A DNA stretch of 48,692 nt from Planktothrix tepida PCC 9214 (GCF_900009145.1 NZ_LN889802.1:610908-659599); one strand, 5' to 3'. Counted from the stretch's first letter, positions 27,530-36,925 are shown. Numbers and translations are program-made. The notes: a model not told the origin generated them from the sequence alone.

Positions 27530-28201
27530 CAGGAATAGGGAAGGGGTAGTCTTGCAACCGTTAATCGTCAACGGTCAACTGTTATAACAACAATATTAAC
27601 GAAGAGTTCTACGCAAAACCCAGTTTTAGTTGAATAGATTAAAGTCAATTGTTAATTAATTTATCATAGAGTATATACTATTTAAGTGGCAACTTGATCC
27701 TCGGTTCAGACTCAACAAAGCCGAAACGAAGGGTTAGAGGAGGTGGGAAATTTGAACAGAGGAAAAAGAGTTGGGTACAGACTGGCAACCTGATGGAGAC
27801 TATGGTTAGAATTCTGGGGTAAACCTAGAAATACATCTGTACAGTTCCTCCCTCGGAAATCTGAAGACTGAAAATCGGGGATCATAGCGTTTTGCTTGAC
27901 AGCAGGCTACAACTGTGCAATCAAAATCTCTAAAAAATTTAAGTAAAATCACTTATTCTATTCAAGAAAATTACCTTAATAAGATTTAATATAAAAAATG
28001 CCAATTTAATGGTAAAGAAGGTTAAAAACAAAGAAGGATTCTGAGGAAATTGTGGCTAATTCCGAAGAAATATAAACAAATGTTATGAAAATATTAAAAA
28101 GATTCAACGTTGCAATGACTCATTTCTTGATACTATTTTAATCAATTGCCAATTAGCGCATAAAATAAGCGATTCCTCACGAAGGGAGATTTAAGGGAGA
28201 T
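27530..28201 (+). promoter_or_regulatory. Upstream and leader region of the Rubisco operon
   Basis: A 672-bp stretch without genes before rbcL, in line with the long regulatory leaders known for cyanobacterial rbc operons. It contains heptamer-like ttgacgg/ccgtcaa pieces (about 27558-27580) and several AT-rich -10-like boxes (for example tatact near 27674 and tataaa near 27991). A gggaga ribosome site at 28194-28199 lies close to the ATG. I cannot fix the start point or name a regulator site with confidence; sites for LysR-type regulators (RbcR/CmpR) or NtcA would be expected. Confidence 0.5.
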
Positions 28202-29632
28202 ATGTCTTACTCTCAAACACAAACCAAGTCCAAATCCGGCTATCAAGCTGGGGTACGGGACTATAAACTGACCTATTACACGCCCGACTATACACCTAAA
28301 GATACAGATGTTCTGGCTGCCTTCCGCGTCACGCCTCAACCTGGAGTTCCCCCGGAAGAAGCGGGTGCTGCCGTTGCTGCTGAATCCTCTACCGGAACCT
28401 GGACAACGGTATGGACAGACTTACTGACTGACCTGGATCGTTACAAAGGTCGTTGCTATGAAGTCGAGCCCGTTCCCGGTGAAGATAACCAATATATTTG
28501 CTACATCGCCTATCCTCTGGATCTGTTTGAAGAAGGGTCTGTCACCAACTTACTGACCTCTTTAGTCGGTAACGTTTTCGGGTTCAAAGCCTTGCGCGCC
28601 CTGCGTTTAGAAGACTTACGGATTCCCATTGCTTACCTGAAAACTTTCCAAGGGCCTCCTCACGGGATTACCGTTGAGCGCGATAAATTAAACAAATATG
28701 GTCGTCCTCTGCTCGGCTGTACCATCAAGCCCAAACTCGGTCTGTCTGCCAAAAACTATGGCCGCGCCGTTTATGAGTGCTTACGCGGTGGTTTAGACTT
28801 CACCAAAGACGACGAAAACATCAACTCTCAGCCCTTCATGCGCTGGCGCGATCGCTTCTTGTTCGTTCAAGAAGCCATCGAAAAAGCTCAAGCTGAAACC
28901 GGGGAAATCAAAGGCCACTACTTAAACGTGACCGCCCCCACCTCTGAAGAAATGATGGAGCGGGCTGAATTCGCCAAAGAAATCAAAACCCCCATCATCA
29001 TGCACGACTTCCTGACGGGTGGTTTCACCGCTAACACCAGTTTAGCCAAATGGTGCCGTAGCAATGGTCTGCTGCTCCACATCCACCGTGCCATGCACGC
29101 GGTTATTGACCGTCAGAAAAATCACGGGATTCACTTCCGCGTGTTAGCCAAATGCTTACGGATGTCCGGTGGAGACCACCTGCACTCCGGTACCGTTGTG
29201 GGTAAACTCGAAGGTGAAAAAGGCATCACCATGGGCTTCGTTGACTTAATGCGTGAAGATCACGTTGAAGTCGATCGCGCTCGTGGGATTTACTTTACCC
29301 AAGATTGGGCTTCTATGCCTGGGGTTATGCCCGTTGCCTCCGGTGGGATTCACGTTTGGCATATGCCCGCCCTGGTGGAAATCTTCGGCGATGACTCTTG
29401 CTTACAGTTCGGTGGTGGAACCCTCGGACACCCCTGGGGTAATGCTCCGGGTGCAACCGCTAACCGTGTGGCTCTGGAAGCTTGTATCCAAGCTCGTAAC
29501 GAAGGCCGTAACCTCTTCCGTGAAGGCGGCGACGTTATCCGCGAAGCTTGCAAATGGTCTCCTGAACTGGCTGTTGCTTGCGAACTGTGGAAAGAAATCA
29601 AGTTTGAATTCGAGTCGATGGATACCGTCTAA
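28202..29632 (+). CDS. rbcL: Ribulose-bisphosphate carboxylase large subunit (form IB)
   Basis: A 476-residue Rubisco large chain, the CO2-fixing subunit packed in carboxysomes. The active-site Lys that is carbamylated lies in [10 protein letters not shown] (about residue 202). Other catalytic segments are [38 protein letters not shown] (loop 6 Lys), [12 protein letters not shown] and [17 protein letters not shown]. The N-terminus [18 protein letters not shown] and the length are typical of cyanobacterial form IB. It is followed by the dedicated chaperone rbcX and by rbcS. Codon choice is more GC-rich and C-ending than its neighbours, as expected of a very highly expressed gene. Confidence 0.99.
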   Translation: MSYSQTQTKSKSGYQAGVRDYKLTYYTPDYTPKDTDVLAAFRVTPQPGVPPEEAGAAVAAESSTGTWTTVWTDLLTDLDRYKGRCYEVEPVPGEDNQYICYIAYPLDLFEEGSVTNLLTSLVGNVFGFKALRALRLEDLRIPIAYLKTFQGPPHGITVERDKLNKYGRPLLGCTIKPKLGLSAKNYGRAVYECLRGGLDFTKDDENINSQPFMRWRDRFLFVQEAIEKAQAETGEIKGHYLNVTAPTSEEMMERAEFAKEIKTPIIMHDFLTGGFTANTSLAKWCRSNGLLLHIHRAMHAVIDRQKNHGIHFRVLAKCLRMSGGDHLHSGTVVGKLEGEKGITMGFVDLMREDHVEVDRARGIYFTQDWASMPGVMPVASGGIHVWHMPALVEIFGDDSCLQFGGGTLGHPWGNAPGATANRVALEACIQARNEGRNLFREGGDVIREACKWSPELAVACELWKEIKFEFESMDTV

Positions 29633-29647
29633 TTGATTGGAGATTCA

Positions 29648-29721
29648 GGATTTTGGATTTTGGGTCAAGCTTGACAAATCAAGTCAGTTGTGGTTACAAC
29701 TCAATCCAAAATCTAAAATCT
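29648..29721 (+). promoter_or_regulatory. Inverted repeat in the rbcL-rbcX spacer
   Basis: ggattttggattttggg (29648-29664) is nearly complementary to tccaaaatctaaaatct (29705-29721). The stem would be about 17 bp with a few mismatches and a 40-nt loop in the 120-bp rbcL-rbcX spacer. It could slow or stop part of the transcripts after rbcL, or protect the rbcL 3' end, giving more rbcL than rbcX. It may also simply be a dispersed 'aaaatctaaaatc' repeat. Confidence 0.5.
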
Positions 29722-29752
29722 AAATCCACAATCAAGAGGGTTAGGTCAGCCT

Positions 29753-30157
29753 ATGGATATCAAACAAGTTGCGAAAGAAACATCAAAGGTGCTGGCAAGC
29801 TACCTGACCTATCAGGCTGTTAGGATTATTACGAATCAATTACGGGAAACGAACCCTGGACAAGCAATTTGGCTGAGTGGATTTTCCTCAACGGGTAAAA
29901 TTCAGGACGGAGAAGCTTATCTACAGGAAATGCTTCAAGAAAATCAGGAAATGGCTTTTCGCATTATGACGGTACGAGACCATCTGGTGGATGAAGTCGC
30001 TGATTATTTACCGGAAATGGTTCGTGACAATATTCAAAAAGCCAATATAGATTATCGCCGTCAGTATTTAGAACGAATGACGCAACTGAGTAGTATTGAA
30101 CCTAACCCAGAGACAGAATTACAAACCGACTCGGAACCAAATGCCGAGCCTCGGTGA
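29753..30157 (+). CDS. rbcX: Rubisco assembly chaperone RbcX
   Basis: A 134-residue RbcX, the homodimeric chaperone that binds the C-terminal tail of RbcL and helps form the L8 core. The four-helix core reads DIKQVAKETSKVLASYLTYQAVRII, then FSSTGKIQDGEAYLQEML, then FRIMTVRDHLVDEVADYLPEM. The acidic tail from about 116 is variable in the family. It lies between rbcL (120 bp upstream) and rbcS (60 bp downstream), the classical cyanobacterial order. Confidence 0.97.
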   Translation: MDIKQVAKETSKVLASYLTYQAVRIITNQLRETNPGQAIWLSGFSSTGKIQDGEAYLQEMLQENQEMAFRIMTVRDHLVDEVADYLPEMVRDNIQKANIDYRRQYLERMTQLSSIEPNPETELQTDSEPNAEPR

Positions 30158-30217
30158 GTGTAAAGATTAATTGCCATTGCGTGTAAACCTTTAGTGGATT
30201 GAACTTCAGAAACAACA

Positions 30218-30553
30218 ATGCGGACATTACCAAAAGAACGTCGTTTTGAAACCTTATCCTATCTCCCCCCCTTGACCGATGCTCAAATCGTCAAGCAAAT
30301 CCAATACATTTTGGCTCAAGGATATATCCCTGGTGTAGAATTCAGCGAATCTTCTGAACCCACCCAACACTATTGGACACTGTGGAAGTTGCCTCTGTTC
30401 GGTGCTTCTACCCCCCAAGAAGTGTTAAATGAAATCCAAGCTTGCCGCCAAGAATATTCCAAATCTTTTATTCGCGTCATGGGTTTTGACAACGTGAAAC
30501 AGTGCCAAGTGTTGAGCTTCATTGTTCACAAACCTTCTACTTCTCTGTACTAA
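30218..30553 (+). CDS. rbcS: Ribulose-bisphosphate carboxylase small subunit
   Basis: A 111-residue small subunit, which caps the Rubisco L8 core. It begins [19 protein letters not shown] and has [12 protein letters not shown] and [19 protein letters not shown], as in form IB enzymes, with the short betaA-betaB loop of cyanobacteria. It is the last gene of the rbc operon, followed by two hairpins. Confidence 0.98.
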   Translation: MRTLPKERRFETLSYLPPLTDAQIVKQIQYILAQGYIPGVEFSESSEPTQHYWTLWKLPLFGASTPQEVLNEIQACRQEYSKSFIRVMGFDNVKQCQVLSFIVHKPSTSLY

Positions 30554-30570
30554 GATTAAGTCTTAAGACT

Positions 30571-30610
30571 GGATGAGTTAGAACTAGATTCCAAAGTCCC
30601 TAACTCATCC
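30571..30610 (+). terminator. Hairpin after rbcS
   Basis: ggatgagttag (30571-30581) pairs perfectly over 11 bp with ctaactcatcc (30600-30610), with an 18-nt loop and ttt after it. It is probably a 3' stabilising hairpin or a first terminator of the rbc operon. Confidence 0.65.
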
Positions 30611-30647
30611 TTTGCTTAAAATTGTTTAGAATTTGAGCCCAATTTAG

Positions 30648-30671
30648 GCAGGGAAATTCCCTGCTTTTTTT
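30648..30671 (+). terminator. Intrinsic terminator of the rbc operon
   Basis: gcaggg (30648-30653) and ccctgc (30659-30664) form a stem with a 5-nt loop, followed directly by seven T. This is a compact classical terminator. Confidence 0.85.
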
Positions 30672-30793
30672 AATCAAGAACACAAAAATTAAACGTTATA
30701 TTCTATCCTTCAATTTCCTATTCTCTCTTTCCTTTTCTTCCCTGTTCCCTGTTCCCTCCTATAAAAATATTAAACTTAATGTAACCGGATGTT

Positions 30794-32407
30794 ATGTTCC
30801 ATCCCCAAAAAATTTTTAACAAAATTCGCCTTCAGATTCTGCCGTTATTTTTAATTGTTGCCATTGTTGTTGGTGTCAGCTTTCGCTTTGTAGCATTAGA
30901 TGGAAAAATCTATTGGCATGATGAAGTTTATACGAACCTGCGGGCGGCGGGATATACCAGTCAAGAATTCGCCCAAGAATTCTATCAAAATCGTATTGTT
31001 TCCCCCATTGATCTCCTAAAATATCAACAACTTAAACCCGGAAGTACCCCCCTAGATACCCTCAATTCTTTAGCCACAGAAGATCCTCAACATTCTCCCT
31101 TTTACTTTTTATTGGCACGAGGATGGATGTTTGTAGGCGGTAATTCTATTCTGGCTTCTCGTCTTTTACCCGCTTTAATTAGTTTAATATCCTTACCGTT
31201 TATGTATTTATTGGCTTGGGAACTGTTTCAATCTTCCCAAACCGCTTTACTCGCGACAGCCTTTCTTGCTTTATCCCCCTTTGATATTTTATTTGCTCAA
31301 ACTGCCCGACAATATAGTTTACTCACCTTGATGGTAATTGTAAGTAGTTATTACTTACTCAAAGCCGTCCGTTGGCGACATCCTTTATTTTGGGGCGGCT
31401 ATAGTTTAGCTTGTATTTTAGGACTCTATACCCATATTTTATTCGGGTTAACAATTATTGGTCATGGAGCTTATATTCTATTATTGAGTCTTGAACCTTC
31501 CCCGTCCTTTTACCGAAGGAAAAAACTTCCTTTCTCTACTTTTTTGTTAGAGTTTTTGGCAGCAATTGCGATCGCTATTCTGGCTTATAGTCCTTGGTTA
31601 ATCATTTTAATCAATAATTTACAACAAGCTATAGATGTTACACATTGGTCAGCCTATCCCACGAGTTTACTCAACTTAATTAAGTTATGGATCTTGAGTT
31701 TTACCTGTCTATTTATTGATATCAATTTTGATTTTAATAGCATTCAAATGTACTTACTCAGGCTGCCTTTTATTTTAATTATTGTAGCAGCACTCTATCA
31801 AATTAGCTTACAAACAAATCGACCCACTCGTCTATTTATTTGGACATCAATTTTAGTTCCCCTTTTAATCTTAGCCTTACCTGATGTGCTTTTAGGGGGA
31901 GGACGTTCTGGGGTAACTCGCTTTTTAACTCCCTGTTTTCCTGCGGTTCAATTAGCCGTTGCTTATTTATTTTCTACCCATATTCAGAGTAATAAAATTT
32001 CGTTAATGGATGGAGAAATATTCTGGCGAGGACTCTTAGCAATCCTATTCACTTCCAGTATTATTTCGATTAGTATCAGTGCCAATTCTCAAAGCTGGTG
32101 GCATCAAGTTCCCAGTCATGAAATTCCCCAAATGGCTCGTTATTTGAATCAAAATCCATCAGCTACTCTCATCGTGGATCAAGGAATTGATTATACAAAT
32201 TTAGGCAATATTATTTCGCTGAGTTACGAATTGAATCCCAACATCAAACTATTTATGGTCAATTCTCAACCGAATCTATTATTACTCCCAATAGGGCCAA
32301 AAATTTTCGTTCTCAACCCCTCTCAAGAATTACGCCAAAGGATTGAAACTTCTAACTATCAGCTAGAAAAGGTTGCTCAACAAACCCAACTCTGGGAACT
32401 CAAGTAA
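30794..32407 (+). CDS. Membrane glycosyltransferase, GT39/ArnT-like (GT-C fold)
   Basis: A 537-residue polytopic membrane protein, with about 10-12 hydrophobic helices up to residue 430 and a soluble C-terminal domain. The first extracytoplasmic loop after helix 1 carries an acidic DE pair (IYWHDEVYTNLRAAG), the signature of GT-C enzymes of the PMT/ArnT family that use polyprenyl-phosphate sugars. Further GT39-like features are AQTARQYSLL after helix 4 and GRSGVTRFLTPCFPA in the late part. The acceptor is unknown (lipid, protein or glycan). The ATG at 30794 has no strong ribosome site. It lies upstream of the PGM1-like ligase on the same strand, 85 bp apart; a joint role is not evident. Confidence 0.82.
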   Translation: MFHPQKIFNKIRLQILPLFLIVAIVVGVSFRFVALDGKIYWHDEVYTNLRAAGYTSQEFAQEFYQNRIVSPIDLLKYQQLKPGSTPLDTLNSLATEDPQHSPFYFLLARGWMFVGGNSILASRLLPALISLISLPFMYLLAWELFQSSQTALLATAFLALSPFDILFAQTARQYSLLTLMVIVSSYYLLKAVRWRHPLFWGGYSLACILGLYTHILFGLTIIGHGAYILLLSLEPSPSFYRRKKLPFSTFLLEFLAAIAIAILAYSPWLIILINNLQQAIDVTHWSAYPTSLLNLIKLWILSFTCLFIDINFDFNSIQMYLLRLPFILIIVAALYQISLQTNRPTRLFIWTSILVPLLILALPDVLLGGGRSGVTRFLTPCFPAVQLAVAYLFSTHIQSNKISLMDGEIFWRGLLAILFTSSIISISISANSQSWWHQVPSHEIPQMARYLNQNPSATLIVDQGIDYTNLGNIISLSYELNPNIKLFMVNSQPNLLLLPIGPKIFVLNPSQELRQRIETSNYQLEKVAQQTQLWELK

Positions 32408-32492
32408 CAAAATTTTGCAATTTTTATCAAAACCTCTATCTGGTTGATCCCCTAAACTAAGATGGTAATATCGGGTTCAACAGGTTAGGGTT

Positions 32493-34076
32493 ATGAATGG
32501 ATTACCTCACTCCAATACAAACACTGTTCAACGGTTTCGGGAATTACAAACTCAACTTCGCCAACGGTTTCACACTTTAAGCTATCAGGAATTAAAAGAT
32601 CAAGATGTCGTCGTGATTCCCTCTCTGAGTTTAGATAGCCATCAATTAGAAAAAGTTCAAGGCGCCCATCAATATGAGGAACGATTACTCTTTTCTTTAA
32701 TTCGATTACGCAACCCTCAAATGCGGTTGATTTATGTGTCTTCTCAACCGGTTCATCCGACGGTGATTGATTATTATTTACATTTAATGCCCGGAATTCC
32801 CCTTAGCCATGTTCGGGATCGTTTACTGTTGTTTTCAACCTATGATACTTCCCCTAAACCCTTAACCCAAAAAATTTTAGAACGTCCCCGTTTAATTTCC
32901 CGAATTCATCAAGTTTTAAGACCGAATAAATCTTATATGGTTTGTTTTAATTCCACACCTTTAGAACGGGAATTATCGGTACAATTAGATATCCCGTTAT
33001 TTGGAGTTGATCCTGACTTAAATTATTGGGGGACTAAAAGTGGAAGTCGGCAAATCTTTAGTGAAGTCGGAATTCCTCATCCTGATGGCAGCCCTTTAGT
33101 TTGGAATTCCGAAGATTTAACACAAGTTGCCCTGGAATTATGGGATCGTCAACCCACTTTAAAACGGATGGTGATTAAACTGAATCAGGGATTTTCAGGG
33201 GAAGGAAATGCTTTATTAGATTTAAGACCTTTCCAAGATTTAACTTTTCATGAAAGAGCAAAAATCCTCCAAAAGTCCTGGCATCATTTAAGGTTTCAAG
33301 CCCCTGATGAAACTTGGGAAACTTTTAGCGATCGCATTTCAGAATTAGGAGCTATTGTAGAAGCCTTTATTGAAGGAGAAATTAAACAATCGCCGAGTGT
33401 TCAGTGTGAAATTTTTCCCACCGGAAAGGTTGAAGTTCTCTCCACCCATGATCAAATTTTAAGTGGCCCCGATGGTCAAGTGTTTCAAGGATGTCGATTT
33501 CCAGCCCAACAAGCTTATCGATTACAATTACAAGAAATGGGGGAAAAAATTGGTCAAAATTTAGCGGATAAAGGGGCGTTAGAGCGGTTTAGTGTGGATT
33601 TTATTGCGGTGCATCAACCCGACAGTTCTGAGTGGGATTTACAGGCCATAGAAATCAATTTACGTCGTGGTGGGACGACCCATCCCTTTATGACGTTAAA
33701 ATTATTAACGAATGGATCTTATGATTTAAAAACGGGGCTATTTTATAGTCAACAATCTCGTCCTAAATTTTATATTGCCTCTGATAATTTACAAAGTGAA
33801 CGATATCAGGGGTTATTACCGAATGATTTAATGGATATTATTGTCAATCATGAATTACATTTTAATAATAGTACAGAAACGGGAACCGTTTTTCACTTAA
33901 TGGGATGTTTATCTCGTTATGGCAAATTAGGATTAACGTGTATTGGCAATTCTCCTGAACACGCCCAGGAAATTTATGATCGAGTTGTGGCGGTTCTTGA
34001 TGAAGAAACCGAAATTCACCCCTTTAGAAGTTGGGAGAATGATTCCTTATCGAAGGGGATACCTATTATTCAGTAA
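32493..34076 (+). CDS. ATP-grasp peptide ligase, PGM1-related
   Basis: A 527-residue protein resembling the peptide ligase PGM1 of pheganomycin biosynthesis and its many cyanobacterial relatives. An N-terminal pre-ATP-grasp domain (about 30-175: VVVIPSLSLD, RLIYVSSQPVHPTVIDYYL) is followed by an ATP-grasp domain. ATP-grasp features are KRMVIKLNQGFSGEGNALL (nucleotide-binding Lys and Gly-rich loop), VEAFIEGEIKQSPSV and, for metal binding, LQAIEINLRRGGTTHPF. A C-terminal domain of about 130 residues follows. The family joins carboxylates to amines; in cyanobacteria the substrates are mostly unknown. No precursor peptide gene is visible next to it. Confidence 0.8.
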   Translation: MNGLPHSNTNTVQRFRELQTQLRQRFHTLSYQELKDQDVVVIPSLSLDSHQLEKVQGAHQYEERLLFSLIRLRNPQMRLIYVSSQPVHPTVIDYYLHLMPGIPLSHVRDRLLLFSTYDTSPKPLTQKILERPRLISRIHQVLRPNKSYMVCFNSTPLERELSVQLDIPLFGVDPDLNYWGTKSGSRQIFSEVGIPHPDGSPLVWNSEDLTQVALELWDRQPTLKRMVIKLNQGFSGEGNALLDLRPFQDLTFHERAKILQKSWHHLRFQAPDETWETFSDRISELGAIVEAFIEGEIKQSPSVQCEIFPTGKVEVLSTHDQILSGPDGQVFQGCRFPAQQAYRLQLQEMGEKIGQNLADKGALERFSVDFIAVHQPDSSEWDLQAIEINLRRGGTTHPFMTLKLLTNGSYDLKTGLFYSQQSRPKFYIASDNLQSERYQGLLPNDLMDIIVNHELHFNNSTETGTVFHLMGCLSRYGKLGLTCIGNSPEHAQEIYDRVVAVLDEETEIHPFRSWENDSLSKGIPIIQ

Positions 34077-34088
34077 AGGTGAATTTTG

Positions 34089-34271
34089 TTACAGGGCATC
34101 GGGTGTGGGAAATTCCTGCTCTTGTGTCCTATTGAGATCTAATTTTTGTAAGCGATCGCCTATTATTAAGTTAGGGTATAAAACGGTAACATCCTGACCT
34201 AAAGAATGCAATCTCAACCCTAATTTCTGATCTAAAAGCCCAGTGGCTCCGGTAACTAAAACCTTCTTAAA
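34089..34271 (-). pseudogene. Remnant of an SDR/NAD-dependent epimerase gene
   Basis: A minus-strand frame reads FKKVLVTGATGLLDQKLGL, then RLHSLGQDVTVLYPN, and stops after about 61 codons. VLVTGATG is the nucleotide-binding N-terminus of the extended short-chain dehydrogenase family (sugar epimerases), where the next residues are normally GFIG or GLLG; here the last Gly is Asp. No ATG precedes it: its first codons overlap the 3' end of the DUF5615 gene in another frame. It therefore looks like the 5' part of an epimerase gene cut off by insertion of the toxin-antitoxin-like pair. The rest of the gene is absent. Confidence 0.65.
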
Positions 34272-34627
34272 GCGATAGGTAAATGAATAATTTGATTTTG
34301 ATATTCTTCTTCAAAGGAACCAGCAGCTATTAGGATTAACTCCTCTATTGTTTCTCCAATTCCCATTTCAGAATTAAGAATAAAAATCCCTGGTATATGA
34401 CGACCTAGCTGTAAATGATCCGCTAAATGCACAGGCATTGATGTGCGGTTATTTGTGACAAGGACAAACTTATAAACTTCACACCAAATCAAAATTTCTG
34501 GATCTAATGTTCCTGTTGGTGGAGTATTAGGTTCTCCCACAGAACGAATTACTAAATCGGGTTCTCTCCGTCTTAGTTGATTAATATAAATTGGGTTAAC
34601 ATTTTCATCCATGAGATATTTAAGCAT
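34256..34627 (-). CDS. DUF5615 PIN-like protein (toxin candidate)
   Basis: A 123-residue protein matching the DUF5615/PIN-like family: MLKYLMDENVNP at the N-terminus with acidic residues D7 and E8, DPEILIWCEVYKFVLVTNN in the middle (acidic residue, then the TNN/TND-type strand), and IPGIFIL. These proteins are PIN-fold nucleases found beside DUF433 proteins. It overlaps the upstream DUF433 gene by 8 bp, so the two are translationally coupled. The 3' end overlaps the epimerase remnant. Activity is inferred. Confidence 0.8.
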   Translation of the reverse strand: MLKYLMDENVNPIYINQLRRREPDLVIRSVGEPNTPPTGTLDPEILIWCEVYKFVLVTNNRTSMPVHLADHLQLGRHIPGIFILNSEMGIGETIEELILIAAGSFEEEYQNQIIHLPIALRRF

Positions 34628-34955
34628 TTTTCAATTTTGTAGCTTCCTTTTCTGCTTTCAATTTCATTAATTTTTGAACAATAGGGGATGGATTTTGTCG
34701 TTGTTCTTCTCGCATTTGGTGTCCCCATTCCAACCATTCAGTAATATACTGACTTACCGATTCTTGATGCTGTAAATAATATAAAATTGTGGCATAAACT
34801 TGATCTAAACTTAAGGAAGTGTAGATTTTAGCGATTTCTTCTGGAGTCCGATTTCGATAAATGTACTCATAAAGAATGGTTTCAATGCCAATGCGTGAAC
34901 CTTTCAAACGAATATCATTAGGGGCTAAAAAGTTGAAATAGTCTTCCAGTTGCAT
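34620..34955 (-). CDS. DUF433 domain protein (antitoxin candidate)
   Basis: A 111-residue protein with a DUF433 domain: DIRLKGSRIGIETILYEYIYRNRTPEEIAKIY, then SLDQVYATILYYLQH, a helix-turn-helix-like arrangement typical of antitoxins in DUF433-DUF5615 pairs. The C-terminal charged tail (EEQRQNPSPIVQKLMKLKAEKE) would wrap the toxin. It is first in the pair and overlaps the second gene by 8 bp. Autoregulation is likely for the family but no operator was identified. Confidence 0.82.
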   Translation of the reverse strand: MQLEDYFNFLAPNDIRLKGSRIGIETILYEYIYRNRTPEEIAKIYTSLSLDQVYATILYYLQHQESVSQYITEWLEWGHQMREEQRQNPSPIVQKLMKLKAEKEATKLKNA

Positions 34956-35148
34956 TGTTATACCTTAGAGAATTTACTGAATATAACTACATTTATTATA
35001 CCACAACACGGGCTTAAAGTTTAAACAGGAAAGTGATGTTCATTGATTAAATCTTGCTTAATTCTAAGGTGATTATAACATTTTCTACTGATTTGGGTAA
35101 GTTAGGGTGAGAGCGATCACATTTGTAAAACAGTAATTTTTAATTAAA

Positions 35149-35832
35149 TTATTCTTCTAAATTCCATAGCGTTATACCAGGAGTTACTGCAAAGACTTTC
35201 ATCTGAACTTTTCTCTCGCCTATTTCATTACAAGGCATTTGATTAGCATTGATAAAATCAAATCCTCTTAAGCTATTAACACAAAAAGATAAATTAGGCA
35301 AATTTGAATTCCAAAATTTAGTTCCGCTTTGTCCGTACATATAAACATCACCTGTATAGCGTCTTCCTAGATCAACCTCTTCACATCTACTCGGATAAAT
35401 AGTCAACCATCCTTTTGTTCGCAGTTCTGTTCCATTATTTCCATCCCAGTAACCGACTGCAAGATTAATTGTTTCGCCACGAGTTTGATTACAAAAACGA
35501 ACAATTGTTGTTTGACGTAATTGGTTGAGTTGTGTTTGTAACCCATCTCTTTCTCGCTGAAGATTTTGAATCTTCAGGTTAAGTGAAATAATATGTAAAC
35601 CCAACTTCAAACCAACGAAGAAGACTAAACTAGAAGCCATTCCTAAAAAAACAGCTAAAAATTGACTAAAATTACTTCGCTTCTTTTTAGCATCGGAGAT
35701 TATTGGTTTTTTTACAGATTTTGAACTTTTTTCTAAAGCAACTAAATTTTTACCTCCACAAATATCACATTCTAAAGGTAATACATCGGATTTAAATTCA
35801 TGAGTGCAAGTCTTACATTTATACAGTCCCAT
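35149..35832 (-). CDS. Zinc-ribbon membrane protein with DUF1036-like domain
   Basis: A 227-residue protein. The N-terminus has a four-Cys zinc ribbon (YKCKTCTHEF, then LECDICGGKN), then a basic linker and one transmembrane helix at about 56-80 (FLAVFLGMASSLVFFVGLKLG). A short coiled coil follows (LKIQNLQRERDGLQTQLNQLR). The C-terminal domain begins RFCNQTRGETINLAVGYWDG, which resembles DUF1036 domains (FCN-T---I--A--Y), and has four Cys likely to form disulfides outside the membrane. It is last in an operon after the kinase (13-bp gap) and may be a membrane target or sensor. Confidence 0.7.
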   Translation of the reverse strand: MGLYKCKTCTHEFKSDVLPLECDICGGKNLVALEKSSKSVKKPIISDAKKKRSNFSQFLAVFLGMASSLVFFVGLKLGLHIISLNLKIQNLQRERDGLQTQLNQLRQTTIVRFCNQTRGETINLAVGYWDGNNGTELRTKGWLTIYPSRCEEVDLGRRYTGDVYMYGQSGTKFWNSNLPNLSFCVNSLRGFDFINANQMPCNEIGERKVQMKVFAVTPGITLWNLEE

Positions 35833-35845
35833 AATAATTTAGATA

Positions 35846-36922
35846 TTAAGATTTTCTCATGTTTTTATTAACTCGTGAACCACTCCTTGCTGTTTTATCA
35901 CTAGATAAAGTTGACTTATCTATATTTTCTGTTGGCAACGTATCATAATGATAAAGATGTCGTAAAATCTTATGAACTTCTACAATAGATAGGCGATTTT
36001 CTGGCTTTAAAACTAACATTTTTTCAATTAATAGTTTAATTTTATGATGTGTGGGATTAGAATAGCTTTTACTTGGGGTACTCCGGGTCAAACCTTTGCT
36101 AATATTGATACGGCTTTGTGGAGGCATTTCAAGGTTTAAACACTCAGGAAGTGTTAATTCTTGACCACTAGAAACTGTTTGATAAGCGTATTGATAACGC
36201 TTGGGAAAAGTCGGGAGTGAACCTGTCCAGTATTGACAAAAGATTAAACCCAGGGAAAAAATATCGGATTTTTGATTGGGTGCTGGGGTTTTACCTTCTG
36301 TATTAATATATTCAGCAAACTCTGGTGAATAGTAGACTTGATCTCCGACCAAAAATTCGGGTGTTGTGGGTTCTCCTTCTAATATACTATTATCAAAATC
36401 AATAATCTTAGCGATTAAACGATTTTCCCATTCTTGAATCAGAATATTATCAGGTTTGAGATCTAGGTGAATAATTCTACTCCCATGAAGAATCTTTAAA
36501 GCTCCTGCTGCTGTTAACATCACAAACAGCCGTTTTTTCATTTCTAACTCATGGACTTTATTAGATAAGGAGCTAGTATCAACTTTTTGAGAAACTTTAA
36601 AATAATGACTTCCATGGTCATCACCATGTTGAAAGAAGTCTATTGTCCTGACAACTAACCCCCCATCACCACAAGCAGAAAGAGCTTTCATAATAGCTAA
36701 CTGTTTTTTTTCAAAAACTTCACATTGATCTCGTCTTTTTTGTTTCCCTTTCTCACTTCCTGGTGCAGAGTTACCTGGATAAACAGGACTTAAGAATTTT
36801 TTAATAAAAACCTCCTCTGCTCCCGCTTTTGCAAATCCCCATTGACACTGACCGCCATTAGTGCTGTCAAAATCACGACTGACGGTATATTTACCAATAA
36901 CATCGCCTGTTTTGTAAGACAT
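35846..36922 (-). CDS. Atypical Ser/Thr protein kinase (phosphorylation-triad type)
   Basis: A 358-residue soluble kinase. The N-lobe has an unusual GGQCQWGFAKAG glycine loop and VFIKKFLSPVYP with the ATP-binding Lys, like kinases of TerY-P 'phosphorylation triads' (vWA protein, PP2C phosphatase, kinase). The catalytic loop reads HLDLKPDNIL instead of HRD, and the metal-binding motif is DFDNS instead of DFG. The key Asp, Lys and Asn remain, so activity is plausible. The activation segment has YYSPEFAEY. The C-terminal tail (about 325-358) is polar. It starts 3 bp after the PP2C stop codon, showing a tight operon. Confidence 0.82.
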   Translation of the reverse strand: MSYKTGDVIGKYTVSRDFDSTNGGQCQWGFAKAGAEEVFIKKFLSPVYPGNSAPGSEKGKQKRRDQCEVFEKKQLAIMKALSACGDGGLVVRTIDFFQHGDDHGSHYFKVSQKVDTSSLSNKVHELEMKKRLFVMLTAAGALKILHGSRIIHLDLKPDNILIQEWENRLIAKIIDFDNSILEGEPTTPEFLVGDQVYYSPEFAEYINTEGKTPAPNQKSDIFSLGLIFCQYWTGSLPTFPKRYQYAYQTVSSGQELTLPECLNLEMPPQSRINISKGLTRSTPSKSYSNPTHHKIKLLIEKMLVLKPENRLSIVEVHKILRHLYHYDTLPTENIDKSTLSSDKTARSGSRVNKNMRKS

Positions 36923-36925
36923 AAT

